Positions 36,278-46,955 of a stretch of 64,000 bases of DNA are shown here, piece after piece. Made by a program: the position numbers and the translations under genes. Origin of the DNA: Streptomyces sp. MST-110588 (GTDB lineage: Bacteria; Actinomycetota; Actinomycetes; Streptomycetales; Streptomycetaceae). A model generated the notes under the pieces. That model searched no databases, was not told the origin of the DNA, and worked only from the letters and a program-made list of their open reading frames with translations. How positions within the stretch are numbered: the stretch's first letter is position 1; each line of letters opens with the position of its first letter. The stretch covers positions 5,524,001 through 5,588,000 of the forward strand of contig NZ_CP074380.1 in NCBI RefSeq assembly GCF_022695595.1, in the 5' to 3' direction.

Positions 36278-37759
36278 TCACCGACCCGCCGGGGGCCGCG
36301 AATCCGGCACGTTTCCGGTCCGCCGGAACGCCGGCCGGAACACCTGGCGGGCAGCCAGCAGGAGGAAGGCCAGCCCGGCGAGCTGATAGCCGCCGGAGAG
36401 CAGCATCTGACCGGCGTTCTGGTGGAGTTCCTCGTGCTGGTGCCAGCGGTGCGGGACCCACCACAGCGCGTACGAGCAGAAAAGGAGGGAGAAGACGCCG
36501 GCCGTCACCCACCAGCGCCGGTCCGGCCGGCCGGCCGGGGCAGCGCGCCGCCGTGCCTGGGAGCCGAGCAGGATCACCATCGGTACGCACCACACCCAGT
36601 GGTGCGACCAGGAGACGGGGCTGACCAGAAGGGCGGTTGCCGCGCAGGCGACGGACGCCCAGGCCCGCCGGCCGTGCAGCAGCGCGGTGACGGTCACGGC
36701 CAGGCCGAAGGCGGCGGCGAGGGCCGCCACCACGAGCCAGGCCAGGCCGGGGTCGTGGGTGTGCAGCAGCCGGGCGAGCGCGCCGCGCAGCGACTGGTTG
36801 GCGGTGATCTCCACCTCGCCGACCCGGTCGGCGGCGAAGACGATCTCGGTCCAGAAGCGGCGTGAGTCACCGGGCAGTGCGACGGCGGAGACCACGACGG
36901 TCGCCAGGAAGGTCAGGGTGGCCACGGTGGCCTGCCGCAGCCAGGGGTTCCACGGGCTCCCGGGGCCCCCGGACATGCGGACGCCACCGCCGGACCGGGG
37001 GCCGCCCGGGGCGGGGTCGCCCACGCCGCCGGGACCGTCCGTCCGCGGTCCACGTCCTCGGCCCGTACGCAGCCGCTGCCCGGCACGTACGAGCCCGGCC
37101 AGCGCCAGGAGGACGGCGAAGAGAGCCGGGGTGAGCTTGATGCCCGCCGCGACGCCGATACCGGCACCCGCCCACCGGTTGGTGTCCTTGCGGGTCATGT
37201 CCCACAGCACGAGTACGGCGAGAAGGAGGTTGATCTGCCCGTAGCGCAGCGTCGTCCATACGGGTTCGCACCACACCAGCACCGCGGAGAGCGCGAGCGT
37301 CGCGGCGAGCCGTGGTGTGCCGTACGTCACCCGGAGCCCGCCCCGGTCCGCCGTGCGGGGCCGGGCACGCGGAAGGCCGGCCAGGCGCAGGGAGAGATGG
37401 ACGACGGCGACGAGCAGCAGCAGATTGCCCAGCGTGGCGAGTATCTGCATCTCCCGGACACCGACCAGCGTCAGCGGGGTGAACAGCAGGGCCGCGAAGG
37501 GCGGATAGGTGTTGGGGAGGTTCGCCGAGGTCGCCACCATGTCGTACAGGTCCTCGCCGTTGCGGGCGGTCCAGCCCTCGGCGCGGTAGACCATCAGATC
37601 GATCATCGTCACGTGCGCCAGGCGCTGCGCGGTCCAGAAGGCGGCGAAGGAGACCAGGCACGCCAGCGTCGCGCAGGCGACCGGACGGCGCCGCACGAAC
37701 GCCCGCAGAGGGGAGGGGGCGCGGGCGTCGGCGGGCTGTTCCAGCTCCAGCGCGGTCAC
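36278..37759 (-). CDS. GT87-family polyprenyl-phosphate-dependent mannosyltransferase-like protein
   Basis: A 493-residue polytopic membrane protein with about ten hydrophobic segments. The N-terminal motif IDLMVYRAEGW (catalytic Asp of GT-C enzymes such as PimE), NTYPPFAALLFTPL, WGQIN-like YGQINLLLAVLVLWD and PVSWSHHWVW are characteristic of DUF2029/GT87, alpha-mannosyltransferases using polyprenyl-phosphate mannose on the outer membrane face. A Gly/Pro-rich loop near residue 250-290 is not conserved. Start GTG 37759 has GGAG at 9-nt spacing; GTG 37825 is possible but lacks a ribosome-binding site, and the longest frame would run into the tRNA gene. Confidence 0.8.
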   Translation of the reverse strand: MTALELEQPADARAPSPLRAFVRRRPVACATLACLVSFAAFWTAQRLAHVTMIDLMVYRAEGWTARNGEDLYDMVATSANLPNTYPPFAALLFTPLTLVGVREMQILATLGNLLLLVAVVHLSLRLAGLPRARPRTADRGGLRVTYGTPRLAATLALSAVLVWCEPVWTTLRYGQINLLLAVLVLWDMTRKDTNRWAGAGIGVAAGIKLTPALFAVLLALAGLVRAGQRLRTGRGRGPRTDGPGGVGDPAPGGPRSGGGVRMSGGPGSPWNPWLRQATVATLTFLATVVVSAVALPGDSRRFWTEIVFAADRVGEVEITANQSLRGALARLLHTHDPGLAWLVVAALAAAFGLAVTVTALLHGRRAWASVACAATALLVSPVSWSHHWVWCVPMVILLGSQARRRAAPAGRPDRRWWVTAGVFSLLFCSYALWWVPHRWHQHEELHQNAGQMLLSGGYQLAGLAFLLLAARQVFRPAFRRTGNVPDSRPPAGR

Positions 37760-37840
37760 GGCGTACGGCTCCCCAGGAACGAATCGGGCACGGTTCGCCG
37801 ACAGTACCTCGCGTCGCTCGAACACGGTGCCGGGACGGAT

Positions 37841-37870
37841 TTGGCATAAGCCCGGGGAGCCGTGTAATGT
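37841..37870 (+). promoter_or_regulatory. Promoter of the second tRNA-Ala gene
   Basis: -35 TTGGCA (37841-37846), 18-nt spacer, -10 TAATGT (37865-37870), 51 nt before the tRNA. It lies divergently beside the GT87 gene. Confidence 0.6.
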
Positions 37871-37921
37871 AGGCGATGCCGCAGCGGGGAACCGAAAGGG
37901 AAACCGAAGCGGGCAGGACCT

Positions 37922-37994
37922 GGGGCTATAGCTCAGTTGGTAGAGCGCCTGCATGGCATGCAGGAGGTCAGGAGTTCAATTCTCCTTAGCTCCA
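37922..37994 (+). tRNA. tRNA-Ala (anticodon GGC), copy 2
   Basis: Identical over all 73 nt to the gene at 33353-33425, but with different flanks and its own promoter. CCA is not encoded. Confidence 0.95.
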
Positions 37995-38002
37995 CAGGAA
38001 TC

Positions 38003-38034
38003 AGAGCGGGCCGTCCAATCGGACGGCCCGCTCT
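38003..38034 (+). terminator. Terminator of the second tRNA-Ala gene
   Basis: A perfect 14-bp stem (38003-38016 with 38021-38034, left arm AGAGCGGGCCGTCC) with a 4-nt AATC loop, 8 bp after the tRNA. Confidence 0.85.
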
Positions 38035-38040
38035 GTCATG

Positions 38041-38105
38041 TTCTCCCTCCTCTCCTGCACCTCTCTCCTCTTCTCCTCTTCTCCTCTTCTTCTCTTCTTC
38101 TCTTC
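38041..38105. repeat. Polypyrimidine tract of CTCTTCTC-like units
   Basis: Between the tRNA terminator and the end of the NuoF-like gene, 38060-38105 is 46 nt of uninterrupted C/T, preceded by 16 more pyrimidines. Built from CTCCTCTT/CTTCTTCT units. On the minus strand it is an all-purine mRNA 3' end. Confidence 0.9.
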
Positions 38106-38150
38106 GATCTTCGTCCCTTTCCGTCTCGGTTCCGTCCGGCTCTGCTCGCC

Positions 38151-39695
38151 CTACGCCTGTTCCAGCCGCAGGGCGAGCGCGGGGCAGCGGCGTACGGCCC
38201 GTTGGGCGCGCCCTCGAAGCCGGTCGGCCAGCGCGCCGTCGGCGATCACCGGGTAGCCGTCCGCATCCAGCCGTACGGCCTCGGGAAGCAGCCCGGCACA
38301 CAGACCGTGCCCCTCACACAGCGTCCAGTCCACCGCCAGCCGCTCCCGGCCGGCCGGACCGCCCGTCACTTCACCCGCCGTGCCGCCCGCCGACGGCATC
38401 GCACCGGACGGCCCGGGCAGCGGCAGCATGCCGACGGTGTCCCGGCCGCAGCCGTCGCCCAGGACATGCGCGGCCAGGTCGTCGGTGAAAGCCGTGAGCG
38501 CGGAGAGCACGAAACGCGCGGCGCCGTCCGGGTGCTTGCACGCACCGCGCCCCCGTACACCGCGCGCCGCAGCCCGCAGCGACTCCAGCGCCTCCCGCCC
38601 GCCTCCCGCCAAGGTGTCCGCCAGGATGCCGGCCAGCGCCGGCAGGCCCAGTCGGCATGGACCGCACTGGCCCGCGGACTCGGCCGCCAGCCAGTACGCG
38701 ATCCGCAGCGTCTCGCCCAAGGGACAGGTGCTGTCGGGTACCGGCAGCACCGCGCCCGCGCCCAGCGCGCCCCCGCGAGCCGCGAGCGCCTCCCGCGAGA
38801 CCGTCGCTTCGTACGCGGCTGGTGCATCGAGCCAGGCGCCGTGATAGCCGCCGACCAGCACGCCCCCCAACGACGGTTGTGCACCGCACATCTGGAGGAC
38901 ATAGGAGAGTGGCACCCCGCTCGGTGCCTCGACAACAGTCGGGGAGGGCACGGCGCCGGACACGGTGAGCAACAAGGTCCCGGGTTCTTCGGCCGTACCG
39001 GTCGTGCCGTAACGGTGGGCTCCCAAGCGGGCGGCGACGGCGAGTTGCGCGAAGGTCTCGGCATTGGAGACGAGGGTCGGCACACCGCCGAGCCCGGACT
39101 CCGCGGCCCGCGTCCGCCGCCCGGGGGGCAGTGCCGGGCCGCCCTCCGCAGCCCGGATCAGCGCCGAGGCCTCACCGGAGACCAGGCGCTCGGGGGCGCG
39201 TACGACCCGCGCGCGCAACGTCCGGCCGCGCCGGTCACTCAGCCCCCGCTCGGCCAGCGCAGCTCGCACGGACTGCTCGGTGGTGTCCTTGGTCACACCG
39301 GCCACCAGGACCCGGGCCCCCAGCGCCTCGGCGACGAGCAGCGCGCCGTCCAGAACCAGGTGTGGCGCACGGCACAACAGAACGGTGTCCTTACGGCAGG
39401 CGGGCTCACCCTCGCACCCGTTGACGACGACAGCCGGCCGGGTCCCTGTGCGCCGCGTGTGCCGTACGACAGCCTCCAGCTTCCGTACGAGCGGGAATCC
39501 CGCGCCGCCGCGCCCGCACAGGGCGATGTCACGGGCGAGTGCGGTCAGGCGGTCCTCGGAAAGGGCGGGCAGTGAGCCGTGGGCCAGGAGGTGGTCCTTG
39601 CGACCGAGCCGCTCGGCGTCCTCGAAACCAGCGGTCAACCGAGGCAGACCCAGAACCCGTACGGGTGGGGTGTCCGGAAGCGGAGCGGCGGTCAT
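38151..39695 (-). CDS. NuoF-like NADH/FMN protein fused to a ferredoxin domain
   Basis: A 514-residue protein. Residues about 40-330 match the complex I 51-kDa subunit: FMN motif GRGGAGFP, VVNGCEGEPACRKD, SGEASALIRAAEGG, then an SLBB-like region. The N3 iron-sulfur site is altered: complex I has SCGxCxPCR, here ESAGQCGPCR, with the first cysteine replaced by alanine; a further Cys follows at GACKHPDG. Residues about 450-514 form a ferredoxin module (LCEGHGLCAG ... RRCPALAL) with three cysteines, suggesting a [3Fe-4S] centre. Start ATG 39695 overlaps the upstream cytochrome gene stop (ATGA). Probable role: NAD(P)H- or ferredoxin-linked electron delivery to the membrane cytochrome. Partners and direction of electron flow are inferred. 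Confidence 0.75.
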   Translation of the reverse strand: MTAAPLPDTPPVRVLGLPRLTAGFEDAERLGRKDHLLAHGSLPALSEDRLTALARDIALCGRGGAGFPLVRKLEAVVRHTRRTGTRPAVVVNGCEGEPACRKDTVLLCRAPHLVLDGALLVAEALGARVLVAGVTKDTTEQSVRAALAERGLSDRRGRTLRARVVRAPERLVSGEASALIRAAEGGPALPPGRRTRAAESGLGGVPTLVSNAETFAQLAVAARLGAHRYGTTGTAEEPGTLLLTVSGAVPSPTVVEAPSGVPLSYVLQMCGAQPSLGGVLVGGYHGAWLDAPAAYEATVSREALAARGGALGAGAVLPVPDSTCPLGETLRIAYWLAAESAGQCGPCRLGLPALAGILADTLAGGGREALESLRAAARGVRGRGACKHPDGAARFVLSALTAFTDDLAAHVLGDGCGRDTVGMLPLPGPSGAMPSAGGTAGEVTGGPAGRERLAVDWTLCEGHGLCAGLLPEAVRLDADGYPVIADGALADRLRGRAQRAVRRCPALALRLEQA

Positions 39696-41083
39696 GAACG
39701 CGCACCGCTCCACCGGGCGAGGCGCGCGGGCGCGCGATGAGCGGCATGCGACTCGTCGCCATCGGAGCGTTCGGGCGCGGACACGGGCGCGGACACGGGC
39801 TCGGCTCCGAGGCAGGAGTGGGCGGATCGGAAGCGGGAGGACGGCTCGGGGTGGGCGGCGGGGACCGCAGGAAGGTCCGGGAGCGTGTCGTCGGAAAGCG
39901 GGTCGCGGGCCGGGCGGGCGCCGGCAGGCGGATGACTGTCTGGAAACACGCAGGCGTCACAGCGCATATGAGTGTCACGGTGCACGTCGATGCCGGCGTC
40001 GATGCCGGGGGGAAAGGCATCAACGCCGCGATGCGTGCCGGCTTCCTCCTCGGAAGGCGTATGCGTGTCAGGTGACTCGTACGGCAGCGCGTTGACGATC
40101 CCGTACGCCGGTGTGTGTGTCGACTCGTGCGCCACCTCATATGAGGGTGACGGCGACGGCGGCTGCGAAGACCCGTACGGCGGAGTCGGGTGAGGCTCGT
40201 ATGAAGACGCGTGCTCGGTGGCGTACGGAAAGACGGGCGCCGACTCAGGTGACCGGGACGCCACGGGTGACATGAGAGGTGTCGTGGTTGACGAAGCCAC
40301 GTACTGAAGGTCGTGAGGCTCATAGGAAGACCGCTGCGGGCGCAAGAAGGTCGCCTCGGCCTCGGCGACCGCCTTACGTACGCCACGGGCGCGGCGCCTC
40401 AGGATGAGGACGCGGGCCACGAGCGCGCCGAGGACCGCGATCAGGCACAGCGCATACCCGGCGGTCACCCAGGCCGAAGGACTGCGGCCGGCCTTGAGGC
40501 CGTGCAGCAGGGCCAGACACCAGGCCGGGTAGGCGCAGGCGTGCAGGGCGCGCCAGCGGCCCGACGCGCGCCCCCGCCCGGCGAAGGCACTGCGCAGTGC
40601 GCCCGTCGCCGCGGCCAGCACCATCAGGTAGCCGCTGAGCGCGCCGAGACCGATCAGGGCGGACGCGCTGAAGGGGGTGAGCGGCAGGAGCGCGTCGAGA
40701 AGGCGGGCGTGGCCCTCGCTGATCTTGACGGTGATGTGCAGCAGCAGGAAGCCGAGCGAGGCGGTGGCGACGGCCCGGTGGACGGCCTGGGCCAGAAGTC
40801 TGCTGCGTGCGGTCAGCAGCGTACGGTCCGAGGCGATCAGACCCCAGACCACCGCCGCGGTAAGAGAGACCAGGGCCAGCACACCGCCCGTACGGTCCAG
40901 GAAAGCGCGGAACGTGCCGAGGGTGGCGAGGAGAGGAAGGACGAGCAGTGCGAGTGTCCCGGCGGTGATCGCCGGGCGGGGTAAACCGCGCGGAAGACCG
41001 GGGAAGCTCGCAAGGCGCGGGCCGGAGGGTAAGCCGGGCAGACGTGAGCCGGGGGCCGGGCGGCTCCTGCGGTGCGGATGCAT
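39692..41083 (-). CDS. Ferric reductase-like cytochrome b membrane protein
   Basis: A 463-residue protein. Six or so membrane helices occupy residues about 38-225. Two histidine pairs spaced as in ferric reductases/cytochrome b domains are visible: H102 and H116 in HRAVATASLGFLLLH, and H181 and H194 in HACAYPAWCLALLH, fit to bind two hemes. Residues from about 240 on are a disordered Ser/Tyr/Pro-rich cytoplasmic tail with repeated SSYEPH. No flavin domain is fused; the coupled downstream NuoF-like protein probably supplies electrons. The mRNA looks leaderless: minus-strand -10 TACTTT (41095-41090) ends 6 nt before ATG 41083. Confidence 0.75.
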   Translation of the reverse strand: MHPHRRSRPAPGSRLPGLPSGPRLASFPGLPRGLPRPAITAGTLALLVLPLLATLGTFRAFLDRTGGVLALVSLTAAVVWGLIASDRTLLTARSRLLAQAVHRAVATASLGFLLLHITVKISEGHARLLDALLPLTPFSASALIGLGALSGYLMVLAAATGALRSAFAGRGRASGRWRALHACAYPAWCLALLHGLKAGRSPSAWVTAGYALCLIAVLGALVARVLILRRRARGVRKAVAEAEATFLRPQRSSYEPHDLQYVASSTTTPLMSPVASRSPESAPVFPYATEHASSYEPHPTPPYGSSQPPSPSPSYEVAHESTHTPAYGIVNALPYESPDTHTPSEEEAGTHRGVDAFPPGIDAGIDVHRDTHMRCDACVFPDSHPPAGARPARDPLSDDTLPDLPAVPAAHPEPSSRFRSAHSCLGAEPVSAPVSAPERSDGDESHAAHRAPARLARWSGARS

Positions 41084-41456
41084 ATGGGGAAAGTAGGGGG
41101 TCGTGCGGGGAAGTCGGGCGGGCTTTCGACAAGCGGGACCGGGTGGGCCGGACCGCTGCTAGCGTCGGTCCGTTGACCGTCAAGATGCCCGCTGCCCCAG
41201 AGGGGCCGCCGCCGAAACCGGCGAGACGTCCGAGTCCGTGCGGCGGCTGCAGACCGCAGTACCCGCCACTATCCGGAATGGCTGGCCGGGTGTCGCTGCC
41301 GTTCGGACACGCTCGGTCATGTGGCGACGGCCGGTGTACGTATGGACGGCGGGCGTACGTATTCAGGCCAACCGATGGTCCGTACGGGTAAAGCTGAGGC
41401 CAACGCTGAGGGGAACCTCCGCGCAGCCGCCACGCCCCCTGCGGTACCCTGGCGCC
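41084..41456. other. Divergent intergenic region upstream of the leuS leader
   Basis: Holds the minus-strand promoter for the cytochrome gene and, at 41445-41450, the -10 TACCCT of the leuS leader transcript. I see no gene in the remainder. Confidence 0.5.
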
Positions 41457-41495
41457 ATGCGTGCCGTACGCCTTCTGCTTAGCGGGCCGCGCTGA
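41457..41495 (+). CDS. leuS leader peptide with three consecutive leucine codons
   Basis: A 12-residue open frame, MRAVRLLLSGPR, too short for ordinary gene finding. Its three consecutive leucine codons (41472-41480) are CTT CTG CTT; CTT is rare in genomes this GC-rich, so a ribosome would stall here when leucyl-tRNA is short. -10 TACCCT (41445-41450) ends 6 nt before the ATG, so the leader is probably translated leaderless. It is followed by the attenuator upstream of leuS. Confidence 0.8.
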   Translation: MRAVRLLLSGPR

Positions 41496-41501
41496 TCAGT
41501 A

Positions 41502-41564
41502 CCGACCGGTGAAAAGTACGGTCGGCATCGGCGCGGCGTCCCCTCCTGTGCGAGGGGTCTTTTT
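41502..41564 (+). terminator. Attenuator upstream of leuS
   Basis: Hairpin CCGACCG/CGGTCGG (41502-41508 with 41519-41525), then hairpin CCCCTC/GAGGGG (41540-41545 with 41552-41557) followed by TCTTTTTGTTT, a true intrinsic terminator with a U-tract. CCGCGC (41487-41492), next to the leucine codons, can pair with GCGCGG (41531-41536), offering an alternative fold. Leader-peptide attenuators upstream of leuS have been predicted before in some Streptomyces by comparative genomics. Confidence 0.8.
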
Positions 41565-41635
41565 GTTTCCGCGAATTTCCGCAGTACCCACAGCAGCAGC
41601 CGCAGGCAGAGACGATCGATGGAGCTTTGAGGACG

Positions 41636-44560
<2,925 letters not shown>

Positions 44561-44574
44561 GCGGTCCGACGCGA

Positions 44575-44607
44575 CGGCGGGCCGGCCGTTTTCCGGCCGG
44601 TCCGCCG
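44575..44607 (+). terminator. Terminator of leuS
   Basis: A 14-bp stem (CGGCGGGCCGGCCG at 44575-44588 against 44594-44607, one G-U pair) with a TTTTC loop, 14 bp after the stop. Confidence 0.8.
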
Positions 44608-44969
44608 GTTTGCGGTCTGGCGGTCTGCCGACTTGCGGACCTGCCGGTCCAAAGGAGTAGGCGGTCTGTCGGTCTGCGGGTGTGGCCGGTCCGTCGGTCG
44701 ACGGGCCGGCCGATGTGTCGATCTGTCGACAGGCCACGGCCAAGGGCAATGCTGTTTGCGGCTAAGGGATGTCCACTACGGGCAGGTTGGGGGTTCGAAA
44801 GGAACCACCGGCCTGCCCGAGGCGTTTACCGTTGAGGGGCGGGGGCAAAAGCTCCGGCCGTGTCCAGGCCCTGACCGCGTCATGGCACATCCGTCGGGAT
44901 GGCTCCTCGACCGTGTCGCGGACCGACCGCCGTGGACTCGCGTCACAGAAACCTCTGAGGAGAGAGCCC
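44608..44969. other. Intergenic region with CGGTCTG-type low-complexity sequence
   Basis: About 360 bp without a gene. 44612-44745 is built from scattered CGGTCTG/CGGTCCG copies; the right end carries GAGGAGAG before the next start. I see no clear promoter. Confidence 0.45.
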
Positions 44970-45749
44970 ATGGAAGCCGCCATCGCGATCGTCGGGCTGC
45001 TGGTCCTGCTGTTCGTCGTGGCGGGCGTCATCCTGACCGTCAAGGCCGTCAAGGCGGCCAAACGGGGTGTGGACCGTACGGTGGCGCAGGCGCGCAGGGC
45101 CGTCGAGGACACCAGCCTGCGGGCCCGGCAGTTCGCACAGCCGGGCATGGTCGGAGAGCTGGCGCAACTGCGGCTGTCGCTGCGGACCTCCATGCGGGCC
45201 ACCCAAGAAGCACTGCGGGCCGGATCCTCCCAAGATCCGTCGCTCAGCGAGGCATTGGGGCTGTTCGAGCGGCTCAGCGCGCACGGCCACGAGCTCGATG
45301 ACGACCTCAAGCGCCTGGAGCGCGAGCCCGACAAGGCGAGCGTCGCCTCCCGGCTGCCGGAGCTCCGCGAGCGTACGGAGCAGATCACGCAGTCCGCGGA
45401 GTCCCTGCGCTGGGCGGCGCGCGACCGGGCCCGTAAATTCGCCGACGACGACCTCGGTGCGCTGCGGGACCAGATCGACGTAGAGGCCGGCGCGCTGCGG
45501 CACTGGACCGAGGACCCGCTGGCGGACCCGTCCGGAGCGCCTGCCGGGCCGACGACGGCCTCCTCGACCCCGACGGCGCCGTCCGCGACTCCCTCCCGCC
45601 CGTCCGCGGCCCGCTCCGACGGCGCCTCCGCCGCAGGTGACTCCTGGGGGCCGGTGACGGACGAGCCGCCCGCCATAACGGCGCGGGACCCACGCGCCCA
45701 GGTCACCCACCCCTGGCAGAAGGCACCCCGCAAGAAGGAGACGAGCTGA
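44970..45749 (+). CDS. Membrane-anchored coiled-coil protein
   Basis: A 259-residue protein of unknown function. One N-terminal membrane helix at about 3-25 (AIAIVGLLVLLFVVAGVIL), then a charged helical region to about 175 (RARQFAQPGMVGELAQLRLSL, LFERLSAHGHELDDDLKRLE) that looks like a coiled coil, then a Pro/Ser/Thr-rich disordered end. GAGGAGAG precedes ATG 44970, which decides against the longer upstream frame. It could be a cytoplasmic scaffold at the membrane. Confidence 0.7.
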   Translation: MEAAIAIVGLLVLLFVVAGVILTVKAVKAAKRGVDRTVAQARRAVEDTSLRARQFAQPGMVGELAQLRLSLRTSMRATQEALRAGSSQDPSLSEALGLFERLSAHGHELDDDLKRLEREPDKASVASRLPELRERTEQITQSAESLRWAARDRARKFADDDLGALRDQIDVEAGALRHWTEDPLADPSGAPAGPTTASSTPTAPSATPSRPSAARSDGASAAGDSWGPVTDEPPAITARDPRAQVTHPWQKAPRKKETS

Positions 45750-45894
45750 CGGGCCAAAGGCGCGTGTCCGGCACCGCGCGTCACGGCCTTCTTGAGCTGG
45801 GCCGGCCCCTTGGCGGATCCTTGGTCAAACCTGGAAGATCTTGAGAAGGGGCCCGCACTGTCGGGCATCCGGATCCCCGGATAACCTCCCAGTC

Positions 45895-46740
45895 ATGTCC
45901 CGCCATGTCGCGATCGTCACCGATTCAACGGCCTACCTGCCGCGGGCGGCACTGGAACGCCACGGCATCACCGCCGTGCCGCTGACCGTCGTCCTGGGAG
46001 ACGAAGCCCTGGAGGAGGGCACCGAGATCTCGGCGAGATCGGTTGCCCAGGCCCTGCAAAAGCGCACCTCCGTGACGACCTCGCGGCCCAGCCCGCAGAC
46101 CTTCGCCGCCGCCTACGACGCGGCGGCCCGGGCGGGTGCGAACGGCATCGTCTCGCTGCACCTGTCCTCGGAGTTCTCCGGTACGTACGACGCGGCCGTG
46201 CTGGCCGCGAAGGACGCCCCGGTACCCGTACGGGTGGTGGACACCGGCATGGTCGCCATGGCGCTGGGATTCTGCGCGCTGGCCGCGGCGGAGACGGCGG
46301 ACAGCGGCGGAAACCTGGATGAGGCGGTGGCCGCCGCCGAGAAACGCGCCGAGGGAACCTCCGCCTATTTCTACGTCGACACCCTGGACTACCTGCGACG
46401 AGGCGGACGGATCGGAGCAGCGCAGGCACTGCTCGGTTCGGCGCTCGCCGTCAAGCCGCTGCTCCAGCTCACGGAAGGCCGTATCGAGCTTCTGGAGAAG
46501 GTGCGTACGGCTTCCCGGGCCATCGCCCGGCTGGAGGAGATCGCCGCGGAATGTGCGAGGCAGGGGCAGGTCGACATCGCGGTACACCACCTGGATGCGG
46601 CGGAGCGAGCGGAATCACTGGCACAGCGGCTGCGGGAGCGGGTGCCGGGGCTGCGGGAACTGCATGTGAGCGAGGTGGGCGCGGTCATTGGTGCCCATAC
46701 AGGGCCGGGGCTGCTGGGCGCGGTGGTCTCCCCCAGGTGA
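45895..46740 (+). CDS. DegV-family fatty-acid-binding protein
   Basis: A 281-residue protein: VAIVTDSTAYLPRA, TSVTTSRPSPQTF, VSLHLSSEFSGTYDAA, VRVVDTGMVAMALGF, and YFYVDTLDYLRRGGRI are the standard DegV motifs. Family members bind a fatty acid, and some (FakB) present it to a fatty-acid kinase. No FakA-like gene is adjacent. -10 TAACCT (45882-45887) ends 7 nt before ATG 45895 with no ribosome-binding site, so probably leaderless. Confidence 0.92.
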   Translation: MSRHVAIVTDSTAYLPRAALERHGITAVPLTVVLGDEALEEGTEISARSVAQALQKRTSVTTSRPSPQTFAAAYDAAARAGANGIVSLHLSSEFSGTYDAAVLAAKDAPVPVRVVDTGMVAMALGFCALAAAETADSGGNLDEAVAAAEKRAEGTSAYFYVDTLDYLRRGGRIGAAQALLGSALAVKPLLQLTEGRIELLEKVRTASRAIARLEEIAAECARQGQVDIAVHHLDAAERAESLAQRLRERVPGLRELHVSEVGAVIGAHTGPGLLGAVVSPR

Positions 46741-46876
46741 GGGGCAGGGAAGGCCGCGATCGACGCCGTGGGGCCCACGCAGTGGTCGGCGTGTGCTCGG
46801 GCCCTGGGCCGGGGCGTGCCGGACGGAACCCGAGATGCGGGCCAACGGCTCGCCCTACCTCCTTCGAGTGACGAAG

Positions 46877-46896
46877 TTATCCACAACTCGCGAGTT
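46877..46896. promoter_or_regulatory. DnaA-box match fused to a 12-bp palindrome, upstream of comEA
   Basis: TTATCCACA (46877-46885) is the exact classical DnaA box, immediately continued by the perfect palindrome AACTCGCGAGTT (46885-46896). It lies 60 bp upstream of the comEA start and 46 bp upstream of its -10. Confidence 0.5.
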
Positions 46897-46955
46897 ACCC
46901 CCAGGAATTGGCGCTGCTCAGCGCGCTTTTCCCATCCCGCCTAACGTCCTCGGGC

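Noticed and set aside
33353..37994. Integrated mobile element flanked by tRNA attachment sites
   Set aside because: No integrase, excisionase or phage/plasmid gene is present between the two tRNA copies, and both copies are complete; duplication is possible but an integrative element is not supported.
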